Part shown: piece after piece, positions 1 through 8,376 of the stretch
How the letters are laid out: each line of letters begins with the position of its first letter
Position numbering within the stretch: the first letter of the stretch is position 1
NCBI RefSeq assembly: GCF_000737515.1
Contig: NZ_CP006587.1
Location: forward strand, 1,305,001-1,369,000
Length of the DNA: 64,000 bases
From: Hymenobacter sp. APR13
GTDB taxonomy: Bacteria; Bacteroidota; Bacteroidia; Cytophagales; Hymenobacteraceae
Direction of reading: 5' to 3'
Made by a program: the position numbers and the translations under genes
Notes under the pieces: generated by a model
Database searches by the model: none
What the model was told of the DNA's origin: nothing
Seen by the model: only the letters and a program-made list of their open reading frames with translations

Positions 1-801
1 GGGCTGGGCGATGATGCGGCTGCTGGCCTGGTGGGCGCGGCCTTTAGTGATGCGGCCCAGCGGATAACTGAACGGCTCAGAGTTGACAGCTGCGGGCTGC
101 TGGTAGAGGGGCTGCCCAGCGGCCGTGAAAAAGCTGATGGGGTTGGTGTGGCGGTTGGCTTCCGGGTCGCAGGGGGCGAAACGGCGCACGATACGGGTAT
201 CGGTGTAGCCTAATTGCGCCAGACGTTCGTTGAGGGGGCGCTGGCCGAGGGACTCGTAGAGCCGATTGTAGGCATTGTTGTCGCTGACGAGCAGCATCCG
301 CTTGATGTAGTTGCCGACGGTGTTGAGCTGGTCGGAGTCGGCGGCGGGGGTGTAGGGCGCGGCGGTCTGGCAGCGGAAGGCGGTGCCGGTGGCCATGGGG
401 CTGCGCCGGGTGAGGCCGGGCCGGGCCAGCTGGTTGAGCTTTTCGAGGGCCAGTGCGGCGGTGGGCAGCTTCACGAGGCTGGCCGGGTTGAAATACTGGC
501 GGGCGTCAAGCTGGAAGTTGTGCTGGACGAAATGCGGCTGGTTGTGCTCGTCGCGGTTGATCTGGGTGTAGATGATCTGCAGCTCGTATCCGCGGGGGTT
601 GTCGGCGATGCGGGCTAGCTGGGGGTCGGTGTGCAGCAGGCTGTCGAGTAGCGGGCTGTTGGCGGATTGCCGGGTGGCTGAGTTGGGCGCAACTGCGGTT
701 GGCGAGCCGGTAGCGGATTGCGCCAGCGCAAAGCATGGCCATGTGAGGCAGTGCAGCAGCATACAGCACCGGAGTACACCTATTATATAAGAGTGGCTCA
801 T
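1..801 (-). CDS. class A beta-lactamase-like serine hydrolase (partial, C-terminus outside window)
   Basis: The reverse-strand frame is open from an ATG at 801 to the window edge, giving 267 codons with no stop. An N-terminal hydrophobic stretch ending near LAQ (residues 8-28) looks like a signal peptide, so the protein is probably periplasmic. It has the SxxK motif of the serine beta-lactamase/PBP fold, S108-L-V-K111 in the context NPASLVKL, and an SDN motif at about 173-175 in LLVSDNNAYNRL. Both belong to class A-type enzymes (beta-lactamase2 family in Pfam). The later KTG region lies off the window. The long linker before SxxK, and an insert between the motifs, differ from compact class A resistance enzymes. 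A role in cell-wall turnover or as a generic serine hydrolase is as likely as antibiotic hydrolysis. The fold is well supported; the substrate is unknown. Confidence 0.8.
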   Translation of the reverse strand, partial: MSHSYIIGVLRCCMLLHCLTWPCFALAQSATGSPTAVAPNSATRQSANSPLLDSLLHTDPQLARIADNPRGYELQIIYTQINRDEHNQPHFVQHNFQLDARQYFNPASLVKLPTAALALEKLNQLARPGLTRRSPMATGTAFRCQTAAPYTPAADSDQLNTVGNYIKRMLLVSDNNAYNRLYESLGQRPLNERLAQLGYTDTRIVRRFAPCDPEANRHTNPISFFTAAGQPLYQQPAAVNSEPFSYPLGRITKGRAHQASSRIIAQP

Positions 802-958
802 CTTCGAAAATTACGCAATCAGTGAGATAGACATTAGCTGCGCGAAAACATACTCTGTATAAGTAGGCCTCATAAGCAGGCTTCTTCTCCCCTACCCCAC
901 AGCGAAGCTGGCAATGGAGTGTTGGCCGGTTGGCTGCAGGCGCAACTCAATAACGAAA

Positions 959-984
959 CAAGCCACGGCAATGGCCGTGGCTTG
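959..984 (-). terminator. hairpin downstream of the 1024-2256 lipoprotein gene
   Basis: An 11-bp perfect inverted repeat (959-969 with 974-984, loop AATG) lies 40 bp past the stop of the reverse-strand lipoprotein gene. The T-run expected after it on the reverse strand is weak, so this is a probable rather than a textbook intrinsic terminator. I see nothing coding in the rest of 802-1023. Confidence 0.5.
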
Positions 985-1023
985 CGTGGGAAAGCAATTT
1001 GATGGTTTGCTGGGGCCTGCGCG

Positions 1024-2256
1024 CTACAGCGTTGTTTTGCGGCGGGCCAGCAGCAGGTTGGAATCGTTCTGGCGCCAGTTGTAGCCGGTGCCGAAAGGCA
1101 AGGGGCGCGGCCGGGTGGTGGTATCGGTGTAGACGCGGGTCAGCTCGGGCTGGTAGTGTTTGGCAAAAAGGTTGATGGGGCGCTTGTAGGTGCCGTAGTA
1201 GGTGAAGCGCCAGTCAGCGGCCGGAATGTACTTCATGGCAATGCCGGAATCATCCTGGAGTAGATAGTTGCTGCGGGCGAGAATCAGGTTGCGGATTTTG
1301 CTGAAATAGGGCTTGTGCATGAGGTAGGTGGCCGATTTCACGTAGGTGGCCAGTGGCCCGAGGCCGGCCACGTACTGCACCACGGCTTCCTTGTTGGTGC
1401 CCATTTTCCAGTCGCTGATGTCGGCAGAGAAATACTGCACCTTCTGCTCTTTGCCGGCCGGGCTGAGCATGGTCAGCTCGACGCCGGGAATGACCTTGGG
1501 GCCGGGCCGGCGGATAACGGTGCTGTCGGCGGCAGTCAGCTGGCCTTCGGTGGAGAGCTGCACGTAGCGCACCTCCTGAATCTGGTGGCCGGTGCGGGCC
1601 GCAAACAGCATGATGAGCGGCAAAGCCCCATCCAGCTCCACCGATTTGAGGTCGACGGCCATGTCGTTGGTGCGGAAGAAGCTGAAGTTCAGCACCGACC
1701 ACAACGACGCCTTGAGGGCTGGAAACAGCCGGTGGTTGCTGAGCGTGGCGCGGCGCGGCACGGAGCCCACCGGCTCCAGCCCCACCAGCACATAGGTGCT
1801 GCTGTTCGGAAACATCGTCACGACGTTGAGCAGGTCGGGGCCGCTGAAGGGGTAGAACACGGAGGGGCTGGCCGTTCGCACTGAATCCAGCTCGGTGGCG
1901 GCCCACTGCTCGATTTTGGTGGTGCGGGTGGCGTGGTAGCTGGTCCAGCTCTTTTCCGCATCGGTGGCGAAGGCCTGCCAGGTAGGATGGGCGGCGAGTG
2001 GCTGCAAGTCGCTGGATTTGCTGACCGACTGGCCGGCGAGGTAGGCCGCTACGTCGTGCACGTAGGCGGTATCGGGGCGCGCGGGGGTGGCGGGCGGGGT
2101 GGCGGGCGGGGTGGCGGCTACGGTGGTGTCAGGGCGCGGCGGGGGCGCGGGGGCTGCGGTTTCGGCGGTTTCGGCGGGGGCTTTCTTCTGCTCGGAGCAG
2201 GCGGCGAGGAACAGCAGCGCGGCAGGCAGCAGGAACCGGGGGGCGGGAATTGGCAT
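1024..2256 (-). CDS. lipoprotein of unknown function
   Basis: A 410-residue protein starting MPIPAPRFLLPAALLFLAAC. The hydrophobic segment ends in a lipobox (LAAC, Cys about residue 20), so it should be lipidated and membrane anchored. Residues about 25-65 are an Ala/Pro/Thr linker with repeated TPPATPP-type units. The remaining globular part, with segments such as YPFSGPDLLNVVTMFP and FYPFSG, has no motif I can assign to an enzyme family. The preserved frame, lipobox and high-GC codon use say it is a real gene. It lies 98 bp from the next reverse-strand gene (GNAT), and a TATCTTG box at about 2285-2291 could be its own promoter. Function not assigned. Confidence 0.85.
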   Translation of the reverse strand: MPIPAPRFLLPAALLFLAACSEQKKAPAETAETAAPAPPPRPDTTVAATPPATPPATPARPDTAYVHDVAAYLAGQSVSKSSDLQPLAAHPTWQAFATDAEKSWTSYHATRTTKIEQWAATELDSVRTASPSVFYPFSGPDLLNVVTMFPNSSTYVLVGLEPVGSVPRRATLSNHRLFPALKASLWSVLNFSFFRTNDMAVDLKSVELDGALPLIMLFAARTGHQIQEVRYVQLSTEGQLTAADSTVIRRPGPKVIPGVELTMLSPAGKEQKVQYFSADISDWKMGTNKEAVVQYVAGLGPLATYVKSATYLMHKPYFSKIRNLILARSNYLLQDDSGIAMKYIPAADWRFTYYGTYKRPINLFAKHYQPELTRVYTDTTTRPRPLPFGTGYNWRQNDSNLLLARRKTTL

Positions 2257-2353
2257 GAAACAGAGTGGGGAGTGAGGAGAGCGGCAAGATACAGAGCCGG
2301 CTTGTCTCAGCGCGAGTGCCCGGGCGCAACGCCGAAACGCTGACGGACCGGCG

Positions 2354-2815
2354 CTAATTGGCCGTTTCGACGCCGTAGGGATTGTGCTGGCGAATCTCCA
2401 GAAACCGGTCGGGGACGGCCAGCGGGGCGAAACCGAACTGCTCGTACAGCCCGTGGGCGTCGAGGGTGGCCAGCAGGCGGCGCCGCAGGCCCTGCAGCTG
2501 CGGGTGCGCCCACACCACCTGCATCAGCCATTTTGATAAGCCCTGGCCGCGGTGCGCCGGCAGCACAAATACGTCGCAGAGCCAGGCAAACGTGGCGTAA
2601 TCCGTGACGATGCGGGCAAAGCCGGCCAGCTGGCCCTCGGGCGTGTAGAGCCCAAACGGCAGCGAATTGGCAATGGCCCGCTCCACGGTATTCAGCGGAA
2701 TGCCTTTGGCCCAATAGGAGTCGTGGTCCAAGTAGCGGTGGATGGCGGCCACGTCGAGGCGGGCGGGGTCGGTGCTGATGGTGAAGCCGTCGGGGCGGGA
2801 CTCGGTGAGCAACAT
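2354..2815 (-). CDS. GNAT family N-acetyltransferase
   Basis: 153 residues, the usual size for a single-domain GNAT. The acetyl-CoA binding loop is visible as FVLPAHRGQGLSKWLM (R/Q-x-x-G-x-G/A pattern) around residues 85-100, preceded by the beta strand ATFAWLCDVFV. It is followed by a helix and a C-terminal YEQFGF segment typical of the family. It should transfer an acetyl group from acetyl-CoA to an amine; the substrate cannot be read from sequence. It is divergent from the sugar dehydrogenase gene at 2973, and a TAGCTTTG box on its strand (2880-2887) lies 65 bp upstream. Confidence 0.88.
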   Translation of the reverse strand: MLLTESRPDGFTISTDPARLDVAAIHRYLDHDSYWAKGIPLNTVERAIANSLPFGLYTPEGQLAGFARIVTDYATFAWLCDVFVLPAHRGQGLSKWLMQVVWAHPQLQGLRRRLLATLDAHGLYEQFGFAPLAVPDRFLEIRQHNPYGVETAN

Positions 2816-2879
2816 GGCGAGGCAGGGGAATGGAAACGGAAAGCCGGCGGAGGCAACCTCAGCCGGCGAGCGGTGTTTT

Positions 2880-2887
2880 CAAAGCTA
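2880..2887 (-). promoter_or_regulatory. Bacteroidota -7 promoter box for the GNAT gene
   Basis: TAGCTTTG on the reverse strand matches the TAnnTTTG box recognised by the Bacteroidota primary sigma factor. It sits in the 157-bp divergent gap between the GNAT gene and the sugar dehydrogenase. Confidence 0.45.
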
Positions 2888-2972
2888 CAAACCAACAGGC
2901 AGCGGCCGTTTAATCCGTAATCGGCCGGGGCGCGTATGGAAATATACCACGTTCACCTTCAGACTCTTTATC

Positions 2973-4373
2973 ATGAAACGCACTGCTACTTTCCTGCTGA
3001 TTGCCGGCCTGGCGGCTCCGGTCATGGCCCAGCAAAACCCGGCGCTGGCCACCTACACGGTGGGCACCACCACGCTCACGCTGTCGGCCGTCGCTAATAA
3101 CCTGGATACGCCCTGGGAGTTGCTGTGGGGGCCCGACAACTTCCTCTGGATGACGGAGCGCGGCGGCCGCATCAGCCGCATAAACCCCAACACCAGCCAG
3201 GTGCTGCCGCTGCTGACCGTGGCCGACGTGACCGAAACCGGCGAAAGCGGCTTGCTGGGCATGGCCCTGCACCCCGATTTCACCACTTCGCCCTTCGTGT
3301 ACATCGTGTACAACTACACCGACGGCGGGCTGCTCAAGGAAAAGCTGGTGCGCTACACGTATTCGGCCTCGGCGGGCACCCTGAGCAGCCCGCTGGTGCT
3401 GCTGGGCAACATTCCGGCCGTGACCACGCACAGCGGCTCGCGCCTTCTCATTTTGCCTGACCGCACCCTGCTGATGACCACCGGCGACGCCCAGCAGCAG
3501 CCCGAAGCTCAGAATCCGGCGTCGCTCAACGGCAAGATTCTGCGCCTGAACCTCGACGGCACCGTACCCACCGACAACCCCACGCCCGGCAGCCTGGTCT
3601 ACACGCTGGGCCACCGCAACCCGCAGGGGCTGGTGCGCGCCGCCTCGGGCCGCCTCTACAGCTCGGAGCACGGCCCCAACAACGACGACGAAGTGAACCT
3701 GATTGAGCCGGGCCGCAACTACGGCTGGCCCAACGTGGAAGGCTTCTGCAACCTGCCCGCCGAGCAGGCATTCTGCACCGCCAACAACGTGCGGCCGCCG
3801 CTGGTTGCCTACACGCCCACCATTGCCGTGGCGGGCATCACGGCCTACAACAGCCCGGCTATTCCGCAGTGGGCCAACTCCCTGCTGATGGTGAGCCTGA
3901 AGGCTGGTAAACTCACCAACCTGCAGCTCAACGCCGCCGGCGACCAGGTAGCCAGCCAATCCGACCTCTGGACCGGTACCTACGGACGGCTGCGCGCCAT
4001 CTGCGTGTCACCGCAGGGCAAGGTGTACCTGACCACCAGCAACCGCGACGGCCGTGCCACGCCCGGCGCCACCGACGACCGACTGCTGGTGCTGGAAAAC
4101 CGGGCCTTTATGCCCAACTCCACCCGCAATGCGCAGTCGGCGGCCCTGAGCGTGTGGCCTAACCCGGCCGCGCAAACCGCCACCGTGCGCCTGCCGGCCC
4201 CGGCCAGCGCCCCGCTCACCTTGCACGATGCCCTGGGCCGCCTCACCCAAACCGTACCGATGACGGGCCGCGCCGAAGCCCAGCTGGATTTGCGCCGCGT
4301 GGCGCCCGGCCTCTACACCGTCCGGACGGCGCTGGATGGCACGCCGGTGCAGCGCAAGCTGATGGTCAAGTAA
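2973..4373 (+). CDS. secreted PQQ-dependent sugar dehydrogenase with T9SS sorting domain
   Basis: The start at 2973 gives 466 residues beginning with a clean signal peptide (MKRTATFLLIAGLAAPVMA). The body is a glucose/sorbosone dehydrogenase-type six-bladed propeller. The opening segment VANNLDTPWELLWGPDN, the catalytic-His region GHRNPQG (H214), and SEHGPNNDDEVNLIEPG followed by NYGWPN (about 236-257) are family signatures for PQQ and calcium binding. From about 390 the protein changes to a Por secretion-system type A domain (ALSVWPNPAAQTATVRLPAP through KLMVK), which sends proteins through T9SS to the surface or medium. The likely reaction is oxidation of sugars or related polyols outside the cell with PQQ as cofactor; no PQQ synthesis genes are in this window. 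Longer in-frame starts upstream would lose the signal peptide. Confidence 0.93.
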   Translation: MKRTATFLLIAGLAAPVMAQQNPALATYTVGTTTLTLSAVANNLDTPWELLWGPDNFLWMTERGGRISRINPNTSQVLPLLTVADVTETGESGLLGMALHPDFTTSPFVYIVYNYTDGGLLKEKLVRYTYSASAGTLSSPLVLLGNIPAVTTHSGSRLLILPDRTLLMTTGDAQQQPEAQNPASLNGKILRLNLDGTVPTDNPTPGSLVYTLGHRNPQGLVRAASGRLYSSEHGPNNDDEVNLIEPGRNYGWPNVEGFCNLPAEQAFCTANNVRPPLVAYTPTIAVAGITAYNSPAIPQWANSLLMVSLKAGKLTNLQLNAAGDQVASQSDLWTGTYGRLRAICVSPQGKVYLTTSNRDGRATPGATDDRLLVLENRAFMPNSTRNAQSAALSVWPNPAAQTATVRLPAPASAPLTLHDALGRLTQTVPMTGRAEAQLDLRRVAPGLYTVRTALDGTPVQRKLMVK

Positions 4374-4387
4374 CGTGCCAGGCCTAT

Positions 4388-4428
4388 AAGCCGGCGGCGG
4401 CCCTGGTTTCCAGGGCGGCTGCCGGCTT
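4388..4428 (+). terminator. terminator after the sugar dehydrogenase
   Basis: A long GC-rich inverted repeat of about 19 bp per arm (4388-4406 with 4410-4428), with two or three mismatches and a 3-nt loop, begins 15 bp after the stop and ends in TTT. Confidence 0.75.
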
Positions 4429-4525
4429 TGGCGTTTGCAGGGCGCTGATAATCATGTGCCGGGGTTCGGGAAGGAAGCTGAAACATTTTTCGCGTGAAAC
4501 AGTATTCATGGTGCCTTAAAAATAT

Positions 4526-4543
4526 TTTTAGGCAAGCCTAAAA
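4526..4543. promoter_or_regulatory. DtxR/MntR-like operator upstream of mntH
   Basis: TTTTAGGCAAGCCTAAAA is an 18-bp palindrome with 8-bp arms. It lies directly upstream of a TATCTTTA promoter box at 4546-4553, where a bound repressor would cover the spacer between promoter elements. A near-identical 18-bp site, with the same central AA and outer TTTTAG/CTAAAA, precedes the TonB-dependent receptor (5997-6014). Operators of this shape are typical of metal-sensing DtxR/MntR/IdeR-family repressors; no regulator gene is in the window. Confidence 0.75.
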
Positions 4544-4545
4544 CG

Positions 4546-4553
4546 TATCTTTA
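4546..4553 (+). promoter_or_regulatory. -7 promoter box of mntH
   Basis: TATCTTTA close to the TAnnTTTG consensus, 24 bp before the mntH ATG. It is framed by short arms AAACGT and ACGTTT (4541-4546, 4553-4558), which may be a second small operator. Confidence 0.5.
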
Positions 4554-4577
4554 CGTTTCATTGCCCTTTTTCCTTTT

Positions 4578-5948
4578 ATGCCTCCAACAGTACAATCTCC
4601 TCCCGTACAGCAAAATCCTCCGGTGGCGGAAGCCGGCTGGCGGCGGGCCCGCACGTCGTTGTCGTTGAGCGAAGTGCACGGCAGCATCAAGGTGCCACCC
4701 GCCAGCGCCTCGTTCTGGCGCAAGCTGATGGCCTTTTGGGGGCCGGGCCTGATGGTGGCCGTGGGCTACATGGACCCCGGCAACTGGGCCACCGATATTG
4801 CCGGCGGCTCGCAGTTTGGCTACACGCTGCTGTCGGTAATCCTGATTTCCAACCTCTTCGCCATGCTGCTGCAGCACCTGGCCGCCAAGCTCGGCATCGT
4901 GACCGGGCGCGACCTGGCGCAGGCCTGCCGCGACCATTACTCCAAGCCGGTGGCCATGGTACTGTGGTTTCTGTGCGAAGTGGCCATTGCTGCCTGCGAC
5001 CTGGCCGAAGTCATCGGCTCGGCCATTGCCCTGAATTTGCTGTTTGGCCTGCCGCTGCCCTGGGGCGTGGTGCTCACCATTCTGGATGTGCTGGTAGTGC
5101 TTTACTTTCAGAACAAGGGTTTCCGCATCATCGAAAGCATCGTGGCGGGCCTTACTGTGGTGATTTTTGGGTGCTTCCTGTACGAAATCATCGTCTCGAA
5201 CCCCGACTATTTCGGGATTCTGGGCGGTCTGGTGCCGCAGCCGGAAGTCGTGACCAACCCCAAGATGCTCTACATTGCCATCGGGATTCTGGGCGCTACG
5301 GTGATGCCACACAACCTGTACCTGCACTCCAGCATCGTGCAGACGCGGGCCATCGAGCAGACGGAGCCCGGCAAGCGCATGGCCATCAAGTTCGCCACCA
5401 TCGACTCGACGGTGGCGCTGTTTCTAGCGTTTTTCGTGAATGCGGCCATCCTCATTACCTCGGCGGCAGCTTTTCACCGCAACGGCCTGCAGGACGTAGC
5501 CGACATCGGCGACGCGCACAAGCTGCTGGCGCCGGTGCTGGGCGCGGGCGCGGCCAGCGTGGTATTTGCGGTGGCGCTGCTGGCCTCGGGCCAGAACTCC
5601 ACGCTCACGGGCACGTTGGCCGGCCAGATTGTGATGGAAGGCTTCCTCGACCTGAAGCTGCGGCCCTGGCTGCGGCGCCTCATCACGCGCGGCATTGCCG
5701 TGGTGCCGGCGCTGATTGTGACCATCCTGTACGGCGAGAAAGGCACCGGCGAGCTGCTGGTGCTCAGCCAGGTGATTCTGAGTCTGCAGCTGAGCTTTGC
5801 GGTGGTGCCGCTGGTGCTATTCACGAGCAGCAAGGCCAAGATGGGCGTGTTCGTGAACCGGCCCTGGGTGCAGATAGTAGCTTGGCTGGTGTCGGGCATC
5901 ATCATCGTGCTGAACATCTACCTGCTGTACAAGACGTTCTTCGGCTAG
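4578..5948 (+). CDS. mntH: Nramp family divalent metal transporter
   Basis: 456 residues with about eleven hydrophobic segments. The diagnostic Nramp motifs are present: DPGN in TM1 (D66, context [11 protein letters not shown]) and MPH in TM6 (M243-H245, context [11 protein letters not shown]). Together these make the metal site and proton path. It should import Mn2+ (or Fe2+) with protons across the inner membrane. The hydrophilic N-terminal 45 residues before [15 protein letters not shown] are longer than in Escherichia coli MntH, which is common in Bacteroidota. The palindrome in its promoter, shared with the next gene, indicates metal-dependent repression. It is transcribed separately from the receptor because a strong terminator lies between them. 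Confidence 0.95.
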   Translation: MPPTVQSPPVQQNPPVAEAGWRRARTSLSLSEVHGSIKVPPASASFWRKLMAFWGPGLMVAVGYMDPGNWATDIAGGSQFGYTLLSVILISNLFAMLLQHLAAKLGIVTGRDLAQACRDHYSKPVAMVLWFLCEVAIAACDLAEVIGSAIALNLLFGLPLPWGVVLTILDVLVVLYFQNKGFRIIESIVAGLTVVIFGCFLYEIIVSNPDYFGILGGLVPQPEVVTNPKMLYIAIGILGATVMPHNLYLHSSIVQTRAIEQTEPGKRMAIKFATIDSTVALFLAFFVNAAILITSAAAFHRNGLQDVADIGDAHKLLAPVLGAGAASVVFAVALLASGQNSTLTGTLAGQIVMEGFLDLKLRPWLRRLITRGIAVVPALIVTILYGEKGTGELLVLSQVILSLQLSFAVVPLVLFTSSKAKMGVFVNRPWVQIVAWLVSGIIIVLNIYLLYKTFFG

Positions 5949-5949
5949 C

Positions 5950-5985
5950 AAAAAGCGCGGCAGCCACGTCGGCTCCGCGCTTTTT
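5950..5985 (+). terminator. intrinsic terminator after mntH
   Basis: Perfect 11-bp stem (5950-5960 with 5975-5985), GC-rich at the top and ending in a run of six T, starting 2 bp after the mntH stop. Confidence 0.88.
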
Positions 5986-5996
5986 TGTGTTTTCCG

Positions 5997-6014
5997 TTTT
6001 AGATAAGTCTAAAA
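5997..6014. promoter_or_regulatory. DtxR/MntR-like operator upstream of the TonB-dependent receptor
   Basis: TTTTAGATAAGTCTAAAA, 18 bp, matches the mntH operator in length, centre (AA) and outer six bases on both sides. It lies 23 bp before the receptor start. The two sites together suggest one metal-sensing repressor controls both transport genes. Confidence 0.7.
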
Positions 6015-6037
6015 ATAAATAATAGTCTTCACTAAAA

Positions 6038-8290
6038 ATGAAACACTTCTTCCTCTTTCTCTACTTCTGCCTTGGTGTGCTGCTGGCTGCCCAAGCCCAG
6101 ACCGGCAGCATCCGCGGGACGGTGCGGGCCGAGGGCAAGGTGGTGCCGTTTGCCAGCGTGGGGCTGAAGGGCAGCAGCCTGGGGGCTTCGGCCGATGAAA
6201 ACGGCGCGTTTGTGCTGCCGAAAGTGGCGCCCGGCAGCTACCGGCTGGTGGCCAGCGCCGTGGGCTATCAGCCCGCCGAGCGCAGCGTAACGGTGGTAGC
6301 CGGCCAGCCGGCCACTGTCAGCATTGCGCTGGCGGCCAGCAGCAGCACGCTGGGCGAGGTGGTGGTGAGCGGCACGCTGGGCGAAGTCGTGCGGAGTGAG
6401 TCGGCGGTGGCGGTGGAGCTGTACACGCCACGCTACTTCCAGAAAAACCCCAGCCCCTGCTTGTTCGAGAACCTGACGATGGTGAACGGCGTGCGGCCCC
6501 AGCTGAACTGCAACGTGTGCGGCACCGGCGACATCCATATCAACGGGCTGGAAGGGCCCTACACGATGGTGCTGATTGACGGCATGCCCATTGTCAGCTC
6601 GCTGAGCACGGTGTATGGGCTGAGCGGTATTCCGAGCAGTTTGGTGGAGCGGGTAGAAGTGGTGAAAGGCCCGGCCTCGACGCTCTACGGCTCGGAGGCG
6701 GTGGGCGGGCTCATCAACGTCATCACCAAAAACCCGGCGAAAGCGCCCCGCTTCTCGGCCGACATCTTCGGTACCTCGCACCAGGATCTGAATGTAGACT
6801 TGGCCACGTCGGCCAAAGTGGGCGCGGCCTCTACCCTGCTCAGCACCAATCTCTACGGCTACAACCAGCGCCGCGACGTGAACCAGGACGGTTTCACGGA
6901 CGTGCCCACGCAGCAGCGGGTATCGGTGTTCAATAAGTGGAGCTGGCAGCGGCCCGAGCAGCGTGCGGCCAGCCTGGCGGCCCGCTACTACTACGAAGAC
7001 CGGTTTGGCGGCCAGCTGAACTGGCGGCCCGAGTTCCGGGGCGGCGACAGTGTGTATGGCGAGAGTGTGTACACCAGCCGCTACGAGCTGCTGGGCCAGT
7101 ACCAGTTGCCGGTGGCGGGCCAGAAGCTGCTGCTGAGTGGCTCCTTCAACCAGCACCGCCAGAACTCGGCCTACGGCACCACGCGCTACAACGCCACCCA
7201 GCGCGTGGGCTTCGGGCAGCTGACCTGGGCCAAAAGCCCCAGCATCCGGCACAACCTGCTGCTGGGCGCGGCCTTCCGCAGCACCTGGTACGACGACAAC
7301 ACGCCAGCCACCGGCTCCGAAACCCGCAACCAGCCCGACCTGATTCACCTGCCCGGCGTGTTTGTGCAGGACGAGTTCCGGCTGACGCCCGACGCCACGC
7401 TGCTGGCCGGCCTCCGCTACGACTACAACCCGCGCCACGGCAGCATCGTCACGCCGCGCCTCAACTACAAGTGGGGCACCGTGGATGGCAGCCGCGTGCT
7501 GCGGGTGGGCGTGGGCAACGGCTACCGCGTCGTGAACCTGTTCACGGAAGACCACGCGGCCCTCACGGGGGCGCGGGAGGTGGTGGTGCCGGAGGCCCTG
7601 CGGCCGGAGCGGAGTTGGAACGCCAACCTCAACTACACGCGCTTCTTCAGCACCAAAGCCGGCACGTTTTCGCTGGATGGCAGCGCGTTCTACACCTATT
7701 TCACCAACAAAATCAGCCCCGACTACGACACCGACCCCAACCAGATTGTGTACCGCAACCTCGACGGCTACGCCATTTCGCGGGGTGTCTCGCTGAACAC
7801 CGATGTTACGTTCACGAAGCCACTGAAGCTGCTGGCGGGCATCACACTGATGGACGTTTTCCGGATGGAGCGGCCGGTAGGTGGTGGGGCGCTGCGGCGG
7901 GTGGCGCAGCTGCACGCGCCGGTGTTTTCGGGCACGTATTCGGTCAGCTACAGCTTCACGCAGCTGGGGCTTTCGGTGGATTATACGGGCCAGGTGAGCG
8001 GGCCCATGCGCCTGCCGGTGCAGCCCAACGACTTCCGGCCCGGCCGCTCGCCGTGGTTTTCCTTGCAGAACCTGCAGGCCACCAAGCGGCTGGGGCCGCA
8101 CCTGGAGGTGTACGGCGGCGTGAAAAACCTGCTCGATTTCCTGCCCCGCCACGCGCTGCTGCGCGCCTTCGACCCCTTCGACAAAACCGTGGACCAGAAC
8201 AACCCAAACGGCTACACCTTTGACACCAGCTACAACTTTGCGCCCCTACAGGGCCGGCGCACATTTCTGGGGCTGCGCTACAGCTTGTAG
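6038..8290 (+). CDS. TonB-dependent outer-membrane receptor, probable metal or metal-chelate uptake
   Basis: 750 residues: a signal peptide (through LAAQAQ), a CarboxypepD_reg-like beta-sandwich (about 22-105, TGSIRGTVRAEGKVVPFASV), a plug domain (about 110-235, ending in VERVEVVKGPASTLYGSEAV) and a beta-barrel to the C-terminal FLGLRYSL, which ends in an aromatic/hydrophobic barrel signature. The plug carries CNVCGTGDIHINGLEGPY, a Cys-x-x-Cys-containing version of the motif found in FecA/CirA-like receptors. It should bring a substrate into the periplasm using the TonB-ExbBD system. The operator shared with mntH makes manganese, iron or a chelate the most likely substrate. The substrate is inferred; the receptor family is not in doubt. 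Confidence 0.95.
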   Translation: MKHFFLFLYFCLGVLLAAQAQTGSIRGTVRAEGKVVPFASVGLKGSSLGASADENGAFVLPKVAPGSYRLVASAVGYQPAERSVTVVAGQPATVSIALAASSSTLGEVVVSGTLGEVVRSESAVAVELYTPRYFQKNPSPCLFENLTMVNGVRPQLNCNVCGTGDIHINGLEGPYTMVLIDGMPIVSSLSTVYGLSGIPSSLVERVEVVKGPASTLYGSEAVGGLINVITKNPAKAPRFSADIFGTSHQDLNVDLATSAKVGAASTLLSTNLYGYNQRRDVNQDGFTDVPTQQRVSVFNKWSWQRPEQRAASLAARYYYEDRFGGQLNWRPEFRGGDSVYGESVYTSRYELLGQYQLPVAGQKLLLSGSFNQHRQNSAYGTTRYNATQRVGFGQLTWAKSPSIRHNLLLGAAFRSTWYDDNTPATGSETRNQPDLIHLPGVFVQDEFRLTPDATLLAGLRYDYNPRHGSIVTPRLNYKWGTVDGSRVLRVGVGNGYRVVNLFTEDHAALTGAREVVVPEALRPERSWNANLNYTRFFSTKAGTFSLDGSAFYTYFTNKISPDYDTDPNQIVYRNLDGYAISRGVSLNTDVTFTKPLKLLAGITLMDVFRMERPVGGGALRRVAQLHAPVFSGTYSVSYSFTQLGLSVDYTGQVSGPMRLPVQPNDFRPGRSPWFSLQNLQATKRLGPHLEVYGGVKNLLDFLPRHALLRAFDPFDKTVDQNNPNGYTFDTSYNFAPLQGRRTFLGLRYSL

Positions 8291-8336
8291 GGCGAGGCCA
8301 GCAAACTGGCGTTAGTGTAAGGGCTGCCTGCATCAC

Positions 8337-8369
8337 AAAGCGCTAACTTGCGCGGGCTGCGCTTTTTTC
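8337..8369 (+). terminator. terminator after the TonB-dependent receptor
   Basis: AAAGCGC (8337-8343) pairs with GCGCTTT (8359-8365), followed by further T residues. It lies just upstream of the next ATG at 8377, so the following gene either has its own promoter or depends on readthrough. Confidence 0.55.
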
Positions 8370-8376
8370 CGCTACT

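Noticed and set aside
1..801. Beta-lactamase conferring resistance
   Set aside because: SxxK and SDN motifs are present, but the C-terminal KTG region is outside the window and the spacing of the domains is unlike compact resistance enzymes.
6032..8152. Reverse-strand open frame of 706 codons opposite the TonB-dependent receptor
   Set aside because: It is rich in His, Arg, Ala and Gly, the usual product of reading GC-rich coding DNA backwards, and the forward strand has a complete receptor.
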